Part shown: one piece after another, positions 34,150 to 45,969 of the stretch | Layout of the letters: each line of letters opens with the position of its first letter | Position numbering within the stretch: the stretch's first letter is position 1 | Source of the DNA: Serendipita indica DSM 11827 | Taxonomy: Eukaryota > Basidiomycota > Agaricomycetes > Sebacinales > Serendipitaceae | Assembly: GCA_910890315.1 (NCBI GenBank) | Contig: CAJVGD010000046.1 | Coordinates: 992,001-1,056,000, forward strand | Direction of reading: 5' to 3' | Length of the DNA: 64,000 nt | Made by a program: the position numbers and the translations under genes | Notes under the pieces: model-generated | Database searches by the model: none | Told to the model about the DNA's origin: nothing | Seen by the model: only the letters and a program-made list of their open reading frames with translations

Positions 34150-35910
34150 TTACGTTGTAAGACAATGCGCCGACGTGATCGTGTACGCGGCCAGTCTCTC
34201 GTGAGTTGGACCTAAGTGCCAGGTCTCGAGAGAGGCCGTAGGCGTCGTGACTGAAAGAGCGACGTCGTTACTCGAAGAGAGGAAGTGACCGTCCAAAGTC
34301 GCTACCTTCATCTTGCGCACAGTAGCTGTGAAGCGGAGGACGCCATCTTTGTAGAATCGCATGCCCTTCTTATCGTATTGTTGGGTATAGCCCTCAGATT
34401 CAACCAACGAAGTCGTTGAAATCAAATTATTTGCGAGAACAGGTACCCAGAGCACATTAGGAAATACGATCTTCGAGCCAGAAACACCATTAATAGACGG
34501 AACAAATCCGCTATGACCAAGGCGCTGGTCGAGCGCCTGACCGCAATGCTCGATCGTTCGTAATCTCGTACCAGATCGATGGACCACTAGATTCTCTATC
34601 AATATCTTGTCATCGTCGATTCGACCGGGTTCAGATTGCACGCCTTGTTGGGTGAATGCGTTGGTCTCGTTTGCACTCCCAGACAACTGACCGTTGGATC
34701 GTAGTATCCACGCTACCGGCCAAGTTTCGGATGTACTTGGCTACATTATTTCTCCCACTCTCGGAGTACCCTCGTGGCTATCGGCGCAGGTCGTAGGCGT
34801 GATGGTGATCGTGCCAGCGAGTGTCTAAATGGACGGACATGAGCTGTGTAAGGTCTATCGTATGTTGCTCTTGCGAAGCTAGAGTACATCCCGTCATCAG
34901 CTAGCTCTGAAAACAGGATCATCTCTGTGTGGTGCATTTCTAAGCGCGTTGAAATAAAGGACTCGGAAATCCTATGCAAGTCTGTACCTAAGGCTTACGT
35001 GTATTCTATGCACCGGCTTTCTCTAGCAGGATGATCAGTATGGTCGGTCATTGATCCTCTGTGCAACGTCTTCAATGAACGTCAGGTCATCTGTGTAGCC
35101 TTCACCAGAGAGGCAACCTATGATATCTGCAAACTATATTCTTCAATGGTCAGTTGTCGACATTGTTGGGCGCTCTCGCCCACCCCGTAAATGGCCGGCT
35201 TCGACGTGGCATTGTGGGCGTGCCTGATCCGGTCATAGCTGTACTCAGAGTTCTCTTTGAATGACTCTTTCTCGAGTTGCCCTTTGTACTTTCGATGGCA
35301 ATCGGTCGTATTTTTTGGGATGAGTGGTCGTACTCTTGTTGGTGCATGCCTCTTCCAGAATGCAAGAACACGAGGCATATGCAGACCCCAATCTACGTAC
35401 TTAATGCCACGGAGATTGTCGTACTTTTGACCTACCAAAGCGTCTGCTGCCTGGGCCCAATGCCTATCCCAAGATTCCCCGCAACGACTCTCGCACACCG
35501 TGTTAGTCTATTCGGTCAGGCACAGGAGTTTGTCGAAATGTGGAAACCTGCTTGTGTGCTGGACATTTCATCTTGATTCACAATAGTCAAGGCAAGAGTC
35601 GGATTTCATTTTCATTTTGGCCCAGAGTGTAGATATCTCGATATCATTCATTCCCTTTCTCGCAGAATCCAAATGGTGACATATACATGTAATCAATGTG
35701 GAAGTCGTGGCTAGGGCTTACAGCTTTGCCGCATCCTTTGGCAGAGGAGGCATTGGGACGCGAGAAATGTATTTCCAGACTTTCACCTCCTTGAGAAAGC
35801 CCTCCATTTCTTGCGCCCATGGCTTGTAATTTGTTCCGTTGAACTTCGCGATCGTCCTAGAGTATGACGATGAAGGCGCAGTAGTTGAGTCCATAACGAA
35901 AGTAGGATCT
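34150..35910 (-). mobile_element. Ty1/copia LTR retrotransposon fossil, broken
   Basis: Read on the minus strand. Recognisable parts are a gag N-terminal segment near 35720-35894 (FNGTNYKPWAQEMEGFL pattern) and a protease-to-GAG-pre-integrase segment at about 34150-34690 (NVLWVPVLANNLISTTSLV pattern). Integrase core, reverse transcriptase and RNase H are not seen, so it is a truncated 5' portion. Coding continuity is lost in several places, at least three. A possible primer-binding/LTR-end region lies just upstream near 36080-36110, but no matching second LTR is found in the window. It appears old. Confidence 0.75.
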
Positions 35911-36107
35911 GGTGAATATCGTAGTGTTATTTATGATACGTGCGAGTAGTTCTATGGCGAGTGTCGTGCTCGACAAAGAAAATTTTGGAGCGCGATGTCG
36001 ATGGTGGCGACGCGTCCAGCGAGAGAGATTTGGGGTAATTCGGCAGAGATAGAGTCGCTAAACAATTTCCTCTTGTTTAGGCGAGCTCAGGGCTCATAAC
36101 CTATTAG

Positions 36108-36270
36108 CTACCTGATAGACAACGTCTAATTAGCTCACTGCGGTCGTAGATTAACCGAGTCTAATACACTACCTGATAGACAACGTCTAATTAGCTAGTA
36201 TGGAGCGTGAGGGACGATCGCATGAGAGAGTCGGTGGTCTTACCTCACTGCGGTCGTAGATTAACCGAGT
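36108..36270. repeat. Two interleaved direct repeats
   Basis: A 28-bp unit (36108-36135 and 36169-36196, beginning CTACCTGATAGACAACG) and a 27-bp unit (36134-36160 and 36244-36270, beginning CTCACTGCGGTCGTAG) each occur twice and essentially identically, in alternating order. They lie just upstream of the copia fossil and may be sub-repeats of its LTR or leader. Confidence 0.7.
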
Positions 36271-37168
36271 GAGGGACCACCGCCACCGGCGTTACGGGTG
36301 AAAGATAATACAAGCTAAGAATGTAATGTATAAACTAACAAACTAACAATTCTTGCTCTCAAATCTTATTCTTGCCGACAAAAAGAATCGAAGCTTCCAT
36401 ATGGAGAGCATGTGCCAGACAGTTGAACAGGACGAACAAGTCTGGCGCTGGCGTACTCTCCATAAAGGTGACGTGCATAAGTGCGTTGATCGGAACATTG
36501 CTACGGTTCTCGTGAGTTTATATGCTCATCGAACAAAATTCACTCGTGAGTTTGTTGTGAGTATATGTCCTATGAAAATACTTGGGAACCAATGTTGCAT
36601 TTTGAGCCATTGAGAATGGCATGCGGGACAAACATCCAAACTGTCGTATGTGGTACCACCTTGACTTGAGATTTATCTCTGGAGCTGTTACTGTGGCGTT
36701 CCGAACCCTTGCCATCACCATTGTCAGAGACCAAGGTTAGCTGCTTGGAGAGGCCAAGGATAATGACGGCAACTCTGTATCTTGCACAGTTGGGGTATAT
36801 CTGTTGATGTAGCCTGGCCACTTTGTGTACGGTAGCCAGCATCAGCCCTATGTCTCGATTGATGAGGAGCGAATCGTCAGCCCTCCTATCAGTCCTCTGG
36901 GGATTCAGAGCTATTCAATTGGGTGAGCAAGCAAGATAATCGGATGCTTGTGTGTTGGTAGTGCATGCCGTAGATCTATTTTACATTTGGTTCTCCAAGG
37001 TACTCGAAACCCTACCTTTGGTCACAAGGTCTCCAAAGTAAACCCTCAGGACACTCTCGTCGGGAAACTTACATATACCATATCCGAAATTCACAGTTTC
37101 TGGGTATTGTAAAGCAAACCACCGTTGCTAGCATCACACACACTATAGCCTTTCATTCAACTGATCGT

Positions 37169-37280
37169 GCCCAAGACTTGCCCATTATCCGTATGCCATC
37201 CTTTGTAGACACGCCCAAATCTACCCTTGCCAATCAATTTAGGTAGAGGGAGGGGGTCTTCGTACTGGGGATCATCTACG
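37169..37280 (-). pseudogene. Protein kinase N-lobe fragment
   Basis: The minus strand reads PLPKLIGKGRFGRVYKGWHT, a Gly-rich ATP-binding loop (GxGxFGxV) with its flanking strands. The next exon would follow a poor, non-GT donor. The continuation lacks the VAIK-type lysine, catalytic loop and DFG motif. It is therefore a relic of a host kinase gene, not a functional enzyme. Confidence 0.55.
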
Positions 37281-40200
37281 CTTTATCCAGGTCGTGCACG
37301 TCCAGTCAGTGGCGACTGCTCTTATGACGCTAACTCTTCGAATCCTGCCTAGTTGATATCATACCAAAATGCTGCTGCCAAAGGAAAATTATCGTCCTCT
37401 GGCTCACCATGGCACTGAGGACATGTCATCATATCAGGACAACGCAGAGGCTGAGGCCATCTTGACGCCAGTGAGACAAACTGTAAGGTTTTTGGTGAGA
37501 GTGAAGACGTGAACGTCGAGTCGAGACTTTGTATTCGAATAACGATGAATAAAGTCGACTTAAGACCAAATAGAACCTGTGTAACGCGTGTATATTGAGG
37601 ACGGTCACTCGGAGTACAAGTCTACTCTAGGGATTGGAGAACAGTCAAGGACTACGGGTTATATAGAGAACGTGGAAATAGATCGGAAGGAATGAAGGGA
37701 TTGAGGATGTAGATCGGGACGAGCGGAAGGCATCTGACTGCGGTATAGGGATAAAAGAGTGACGACGGTCAGAGGGCAGTAAGGGACACAACGAGAACAA
37801 AGTAACAAGTGAAGATGGTAACTAGGACAAGGACTAAAGCGATGAAGAATAATACTTGATTCGCACGAGGTTGCAGCGTCGTACAGAGTAGACGCGCGAG
37901 CCTACACAAACCCAGATGAAGTCTTCAGCTATTTGTTTTGCTGGGATATCCGAGACACGAGACCCGCCAAAACATTGTTCTCACTATGTATCCCAAGAGT
38001 GGACTGACAAATTGCCAGCCATTTCGTGTGGCGCCTCGCACTCGTGACACACCCCACCGAATCGCCTCGCATCAACATCACCTACACGTGTAACGGTGTG
38101 ATCTATGTTTACTGCTCATCTTTGTTCACTTGGATATCCTTGGTCACGGCAATGCTGATCAGGATTATCCCAGGCAGGGACCTCCATCAAATACAACATG
38201 GCTGACATGTTGATAGTCGATACCATGGGAAAGCGAGGAGGTAGCAACCATGATTATCTGAAAAGGTAGGCAAGTGAGCAAGCGTAGTACAGGAAAAGAT
38301 GAAGCATACCTTTTCCGGTGGACATTCGTCCCTATTCATCCAGACCTTGAGTGAGGCGTCCTTTGTGGCCCTGTCGAGCTTGGAATGATAAAGGGAAGAG
38401 CCAAGATTTTGGTAATCTTCTCTGTCCAGTCAATACTCGGACAGAACACTAGTACTCGTCGCACTGGGTTTACATACAAGATCGGACTGTGGTGCTCGAG
38501 GAACCTATTGCAGAATTCTTGCAAGCCATCAGAGTTATTGTCTAAACATCTCCTCTGAGCTGCGTGCCTACTTCAGCTTTAAAAGCCGATCAGACTAGGT
38601 GTCTTCTTTTTTTAACTCTGAATTTATATGGCCCCTCTGCAGGTCCTTCGCACCTATGCAGGAGCTCCAAGAAAATAGAGTGCATTCATCAACTTAAATG
38701 GAGTTGGTGAGGGGTAAAATGGAGCAAACGCTGTGGGAGTGGGAGTGTCGCTGCACCCTTCGTGTCATCTGCAAATGGCGGGTGCCACCAGTTTCATCTA
38801 CTCCGAGTCGTCTTGGCGCCTCGCCGCGTCAGTTCTAAGGCTCGGAGTTGACGACGTTGAAATTCCTCGTTTGGACTATCCTGGGTCGAGGATACATTGA
38901 CTACCTATGCGGGGGGAGGGGAGTAGAACGAAGGCCGAATCCAGTCTTGAGTCTAGCTTGCTTGTTGCGAGGATATTAAGATGAGAGCCTGTTATGTCTT
39001 GTGTACATGCTAGGCGGTGAATGGTGAAGTCGAGTACAATGTGCCTGAGAGACCAGGTGTCTTCGTGGTAGTGCTTTATGCCTTGCTGAAGAAAGATATG
39101 CCACGCGTGCCGTGAATGTACTCGGGGTTTGCTCCAACCATGTAACCTACATCACCATTGGGAGATGAATGGAAGTCGATCAAGGCTCAATCATATTACT
39201 GGGAGTGCTTGAACAATCGCACATAATGTACATCTACCCTACACAATTCGCAATACGATGTCCTCTCTGAATACATCTTCCCTGTAGCGTTAGGAGGGAT
39301 TGTTGTACGGCTTGTTCCAGAGGCTGGACCGGCTGTGAGCAGAACTAGGAATACACGAACCATTACTTTTCCACGATCTGACTCTTTGTCGGCCTTGGAC
39401 GCTTGATGACGGCCTCCGTCCCAGTTGACAGACTAGTAGTGAGAACAGGAAGTGCAGCGCCTCGGATGGCTGATCCTTTCTCACTACTGGTGTCGCTGGA
39501 CGACCATTAGTCGAAGCTACGGTTGGCAATGGGACAATAACAGGGAAAGTGACGGAGGATCGACAACCACTCGGACATGAAATAGCTTTGTCAGACGTGT
39601 ATTATCTCGGTCTACTATTAACATGGCTAACAACATTACTAACTCCGTGAGACTTAAGCTACGATATTTTCAGGTCGTGTCGCCGATCTAGTGTGTGAGG
39701 TCCCTTGCTGTGCTTTAGTATATTGTGAGACTAACTATGTGTGTAGTGATTGAACGGGCTGGTGGGAGAGAATAGCCGCAGTAGGCAATATGAGGTGGCG
39801 GTCGGCGCTTGATGGGTCTTGAGGGGTTCGGAGATGAGCGGAGAGGAGGAGGAGGGTGGAACGGAGCAACGAGGGAGCATGTTCGGTGTTGGCCGTGAAT
39901 CGGAGGAGCTGCGAAACGTGACGGGCGGAAGGAATTCGCAAGACTAGGATTTTGGTGGTTAAAAGGTTGAGCTATAGCCCCTAATCGGCGACGGAGGATA
40001 GGCACGGGATAGGAGGCGTCCCGGCCGGCGGGTAAAAAATGAATAAAAGTGGTTGGGTTGAATGTGTAAGCTTTTCCGAATGGCGGTGCACGTCGGCGTC
40101 AGCGAGCGTTGGATTCGGCCAGCTTTCTCTGCGTCCCCACCCGCATTTTGTGCGTTGATAATTAGCTAGAAATTACAGAGGGGACTCGAGGAGCGAGTGG

Positions 40201-40362
40201 CCGGTGTGACTGAACAGCAGGTCGCGAGCTACAAGGACCTAGAGCCTGGCCAGCAATCCGCGTCGTCAATATTCACAATTATTCACGACGATTTCCTACT
40301 CGTCGCTGCCCACGACCATCCAGGCTGCCAGAGAGCGTGCACCATTTTGGAGCAAGGATCCA

Positions 40363-43300
40363 ATGGAGAACGTCGTGCTGCCTGCGGTCCCCAGGCGCTC
40401 GTCGCTGACCAGCGCAAGCAACGAGACCAAGTTTGAACGATCCAGTAGCCATATTAACACTTATAATCCGACTGCCGACTTTGGCCCAAATCCACGACCA
40501 CACCTTGGACCTGTACACTCTCCGTCAGCGCCGACGAGCGTCCCCGGTGCTGCCCACCGCTCTCAGGATATTCCTAGAAATCATTCAAATACGAATCGTC
40601 CATCGGGCATGAGTTCCAGTACTGGCAGCACTCTCCCAGCTCGCCACCATCACCACCACCACAGCTCCCATCATCTTCCAACTTCTTCAGCGTCTTCACA
40701 GCATCCTACAGGATCCAGTCATCATCACCACCATCCAGAGCCGTATCCAAAGGCTGCTCCCCCGACCTCGACCTCGAACAAAGGCGGCGTTCGTGGCAGA
40801 GTCACCGTTGTCTGTGCAGAGGTCTGTTTCTCCTTTTCATTTGCCATTTTATCTTATTTTTGCTCATCGTCTCTGTCCGTGCCGTGGCTGACTTTGCCCC
40901 CTTTTTTTTTCTGGTTTGCTCCGATGCCATGTCAAACAGTGCAAGCGCCTCAAGGTCTGTTTTATTTCATGTAATCTTGCTCTTCCTGCGTGCTGACAAG
41001 ACTCGTTGCAGCTCCGGTGCAGCCGTGATCGGTGCGTCCTCTTCGCCTTTGCCCGCTCTCACCGGCATCCCATTCGCCGTGGTCAACACTGTGTTCGTCA
41101 TTCCTGACATGGCTCTTGCTTTCTTTGTCTAGGCCCTGTACATCCTGCATTAAACGCGCTTGCACCGACCGATGTCGATACCGAAACGACGACCAACCCT
41201 CTTCGACCCCGGCTTCTTCTTCCTCGCTCCCCAACGCCTCGAATGTTACTTCGTCCGTTGTACAAAACGGTCCTGGTCCTAATGCACTGTCCGGAGGCTA
41301 CCATTCTGCTCTCGGCGCACCCAACCCCTCCAGCCACCTCCCGACGGCGTCGTCCGCAGCAGCAGGAAACAATGCAGGATTCCATCCGCACCCTCTAGCG
41401 GCTGCTGCACAAAGTGCCCTTGCTGCAGAACATCAGCACAGGTTAGTTCTCCATAATACCGGCCACAACATAACTCTGATCCGTCTTCTTCCAATGTTTT
41501 TCTATTTCGGAAACGCGGCTATCTTCCACCAGATTGCTCGCCCCTCCGTTACAGTCAATGTCGACCGAACCAGCCTACCGTATCGTCTCTACAGACTGCA
41601 TCCAGGTGAGCGCAACAACGACCCAATGAGATCCCCACTAGTCTCGGTGCGCACCGCGGGTATCCGAGGCCACCTGTCGAAAATGCATACACCGCCTCGA
41701 CTGCTTGGCTCATTTCCGTTTCCCTTTTCTCAACTCGATCGTTACTCTTGGAACCCGTTGTCTGGGTCCGTCGGACCTCTCTGCACACCAACCGTAACTG
41801 TCGCGCGCCTTTCCGGTGCATCGATCGTGTCAGCCGGCACAACGTGCACTTGTTCGACGACCTGTCACTGGTCGACCGAACACGCTGCTGCTGCGCGTCG
41901 AGACATGCGCCGTGCCGACTCAAAATTGTCGAATAGACAAGAGAGTCCACCGCACATTTGGTTTCTCCGGTGCCTTCCTCGGCGTCTTTGCCTCGCTCAG
42001 AATCCCCTCGTTTTCTCTCCTCTTTCTTGTGCGACCCATTACTCTCTTCGGTTGTGGCGGCGGGGGTGCTTGGCCTTTTTCCGATTTGCGGCTACAAAGC
42101 ACCAAACACGGTGATTACCTCGACGGTTGACACATGTCGATGCGTCTCGGATTTTCCGTATCCGAGACACCAACCTCGCTTTTCCGTTTCCGATCTCACA
42201 CAACCCTGCGCATTCCTCCTTTAGGTCAAGTTTCAGGCGTGGGACAAAGCACTGACGACTTTTGTTTTGCTTAGTGTGCGTCCACCGGTCACAAGTGCGA
42301 CCGAAAGGAACCGTGTTCGTCATGCATCAAGATGCAACGCGATGGCGATTGCACGTATCCTGGCTTGCCACCCCTATCACAGACGTGAGTCCTTGAATTT
42401 TTACGTTAATTCACATAATACTCATGGGCTATGATCACTTTTTGACGCTGTGACACCTGTCTTCTGCCCTCGTTCCTGAACATCCCCCCGGACCTTTGTC
42501 GATCCACGTTTGCAACCTGGAATGGGGTCATGATCCCTGATCTTCGGCGGGGAAAACATATCTCCTGGCACCCTACCGACTACGATGGTTGGCATATGAA
42601 ATCCCCAAACTCACCGACGACGGCTGGGGCTATGGCCATGTATCGATGACACAAATAACGCCCGATGGACCAATACTGTGGCTCAACAGACATGCCGACG
42701 TGACAATAGCTCAGGCACTGGGCCGCCTAGCGCGCCTTGAGTCTCGGCTGAGCGAGTTGACTGCGCCCGAGTGCGATCAGTGCGCAGAAGTGGGCCTCAA
42801 GTGTGACGGACGGAGTCCTTGCTCGTGGTGTGTTCGTAGGAGCAGTGCTTCTTACGACCGCGGACGGCATTCCCCTTCAGAAGGCGCCAACGTCCTCCCT
42901 CTCCTTCGAAGCGCCTCATCTTGCACGTATGCTACCTATGTGGAACAGTCTCAGCGATATGGATTGCACAGGTGCGTTCTTACTCTCCTCTCGCCGGTAT
43001 CCTTCATTCTCTCTTGTGCTGGCGACGATCCCTTTTCTACTTGGATTCCCTTTTTGCGTTGGTCGCCTGCCTTGTTTAGAGGCTTCTTCCACCCATCAGT
43101 CTAGGCCTCCCCAACTACCACGTTTTCCTATACAATCATCCGTGGTAGCCGCCTCTTCTCCCTTGCCCTCTTCTTCTTTGTCAACCCCTTTTCGATCCTG
43201 GTCAACCCATCGACTGACGTTGGTTATTCGTCCATAGCCCGCAACCGAGTCTGCACGCCAATGGTGCAGGAGGCAGCCGAGATCGTTCACCGTACGCCGT

Positions 43301-44774
43301 TCGAAGCCCTCCACCGCCCAGTTCTTCTCATTCAAACGCAAGTTTGAGCCAGCTGGCAACAGGGAGTGCAGCCTCTTCGGCTGCAGAGGTGCTGACCCGC
43401 TTGGCAACCTCTGAAGACCGACTGAACAGCTACGCACGCTCGCACAGTCATAGCTTCAGCCACGGACATAGTCTGAGTGCTGGAGGAGGCGCAAGTAGCA
43501 CCAGTTTTGGCCATGGGCACAGTCTCAGCCATGGATCCATTGGCAGTCTTGCCAGCGCCAGCGCACAAAGGGAACGAGACCGAGAATCTGGATTACGAGA
43601 ATCTGGACTAGGAGCACCGGCTGGTGCAGGAGGATTGGCGACGACGCTCACGCCCATCACGCCTTCCCATCCATCCTCCCTCCATCACTATGCGGTCTCG
43701 TCTGGCGCATCTGGATCAGGGCCGTACCACCACCATCACTCGGGATCAATCTCCTCGCAACATGCACCAGAGATTTCTCATCAACGTTCCTCATCCCGTC
43801 ACTCACCTCCTCAACATCATTTGCTTACGCCGTCGTATGAATACGGCTCGAGTCCGTCGTATCATCACCCACCGTCGGCCGAGCGTGAAAGAGGAGATGG
43901 ACCAGAACGAGATGGACCCGGACATCGACCTCGACAGCTGAGCGTTTCCAATCTGGCACGACCTGGAACAGCCGGCACTCCGCAGACGGCAACGGCATCT
44001 CCTGGACAATATGGGTCTTCTCCCAATCAGTTTGGATTCGGTGGACGAGATGAACGGTCACAAACGAATGGTAGAACGAGCTCGTATACGCACAAAATGC
44101 CCACCCCACCTGGGTCGAGTTCGAGCACGGCGACAGCACCGGCGAGTGCGAACCAGACAAAGTTGCCTGAAATCTCCAACATTCTCACTCTACTTTCCCC
44201 AGCACCGTCAGGAGAAAGTGGTGGTCCAAATGGGAGTGCAAAGTCCCCTCACGCATTCCCGACACCCGTCTCTGGCGTTGTCAGCGCTGGACATTCTCTC
44301 CTGAGTCTCGGTGGCTCATCTTCGATCCAGCATCTTCAATCTGACGTCCGAGGCTCGTCTCACAGTGCGACGCATCAGCATCGCCCGACGCTTAGCGGGA
44401 GTGGGTTCCCTTCGTTTATTGGGAGTGCAAATGGTAGCCGACGTGGGAGCGCGGATAATGGGAATACAGACAACGGTAGCAATAATAAGCAGTCCGACCC
44501 AATGTCGCCGACTATGGCTGTCGATGTAGACGTCAAGGAACCTCTCCCGACGCTTTCCCCGCCTCATTCTCGTTCCAACTCTGGCATCCGCCCATCAAAC
44601 CAGCCTCCCCCGCCGTCGGCAGTGACTAGCACGACCAGCACGACCCAAATGGTTGGAGACATCAAAACTCAGACGCCCATGCAACAAACGAAGCACGAGA
44701 CTATTGCAGAGCACGATTCGAGATCTGAAGAGGAGATGGAGGTGGACGAGATTGACAACGATTCGAATCCATGA
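40363..44774 (+). CDS. Zn2Cys6 transcription factor with several zinc clusters
   Basis: Predicted exons are 40363-40821, 40940-40954, 41012-41031, 41133-41441, 41533-41605, 42275-42384, 42690-42971 (perhaps with an internal intron) and 43238-44774. Cluster A: CAECKRLKLRC then PCTSCIKRAC (CX2CX6CX5CX2CX6C). Cluster B spans an unusually long 669-nt intron: CIQCASTGHKC, then PCSSCIKMQRDGDCTYP. Cluster C: CDQCAEVGLKC, then PCSWC, with the sixth Cys displaced (SSCTY further on); it is preceded by a helix RLARLESRLSEL. N-terminal and C-terminal halves are Ser/His/Gly/Pro-rich with many HHHH runs. It is nuclear and DNA-binding by family. No fungal-specific TF middle homology domain is seen. Confidence 0.75.
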
Positions 44775-45969
44775 GATACGTTATAGGAATGGAAACTAGG
44801 TGCATTGACGCGCCTTGCGACACCTCGACTGCTTTCATCACCACCATCATCATCATCATCATCCAAAAGTTGCCCTCGGATTGCATATACGATCTCTCGA
44901 TCACTCTTGGTATAGCGGCGATTCGATGCAGTATTCTGATGTCTCACCGGCTGAGATTTGAGAATATTGCGTTGACGCACTACCTGGATCACGACTCTGA
45001 TAAGACCCACTCTGACGATGCCCAGTGGATTCTGTGTAGGATCTTGACTGGTGCAGTCTATTATCTTCCTCCTCCGCTCAACGTTATTTTTCCAACCCAC
45101 TACCGCCTTCCCCTCTCATCACAGCATTAGCACGCCCATCGGAAAGGCACGCTAGAAAATCAAAAATGGACATTCTCGTATGACACCTGTCGCTTGGTCT
45201 AGTCGACGACGGCGATGTTGGGGTGTGTGCACGGTGGGCAGCGCCCATCTCATTTTGCCTCCCCCTCGGCTCGACCTTGTCTCATCTATCGTTGCGTTTC
45301 TACATATTGGACACTGGCTTTCCATCACCGCGTTCTGTCTCCTTTTTGATTTCGGTCTCTCTCTTCCCATTGCGTGTCTATCGCACGTCTTCCTTCCTCT
45401 CGCATCGTTTCTTTTGTCTGTGTGATCCAAAATGTGTGTCAATACAAAAGAGAAGTTTACACCCACGGCCTGCTCGCCTGTGATGTGAGGATGGACTTCT
45501 GTATTAGGCCAGGATGTGGATGGAAGGTCCGTTCCGTCTCCACTCCTAGAACAGCCTTGATACTTTGTTGGTGGGGCTAGTCTCATCTTTCTGCATTATA
45601 ATAGTAGGCGGTATGGTTTATCATATTGAACGGATTTCTACGTACAGCCGCCGTACTCTCCCTTGGCGCCATTTACACTTGTATCACACCGCCTGGCCCT
45701 TTTCAAGAGAGCAATTCACCCCAAATGGTAAGCGTCTTTACCGCCGATGGTGGAGCGAGGAATGAGAGCGAAACCCGGTCAGAAAAATAGGCATTTGTCA
45801 GAAGTGGATCAGGAGCAGTTCCAGTTCGGTCAATTCACAGCTTTTGGATAATAATTGAGGGCATACCTCTGCACAGGCCTTTCGGAGCCAGTCCATTCGA
45901 GGGGGATGCGGCGTATCTGGCCTTGGACGCGGGAACTGATCTGCGGCGAGTGTATCTACCCCGTGATTT
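44775..45969. other. Intergenic between convergent genes
   Basis: It is the 3' flank of the zinc-cluster gene, with a CAT/CAC microsatellite near 44836-44865 and a C/T-rich stretch at 45240-45420. No gene is supported. Confidence 0.5.

Larger units (their letters stand above)
35911..40362. other. Gene-poor relic region
   Basis: About 4.4 kb with no intact gene. It contains the interleaved repeats (36108-36270), a kinase fragment (37169-37280) and short frames without recognisable domains (for example minus 38336-38524). From about 39700 the sequence becomes the GC-richer upstream region of the zinc-cluster gene. Confidence 0.5.

Noticed and set aside
38336-38524. Minus ORF with VLVFCPSIDWTEKI
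   Set aside because: I considered a helicase fragment, but no adjacent motif supports it and the flanks are degenerate.
41032-42114. Single 360-codon forward frame within the zinc-cluster gene
   Set aside because: Only 41133-41441 of it is coding in this model. The remainder runs through intron sequence and would lose cluster B.
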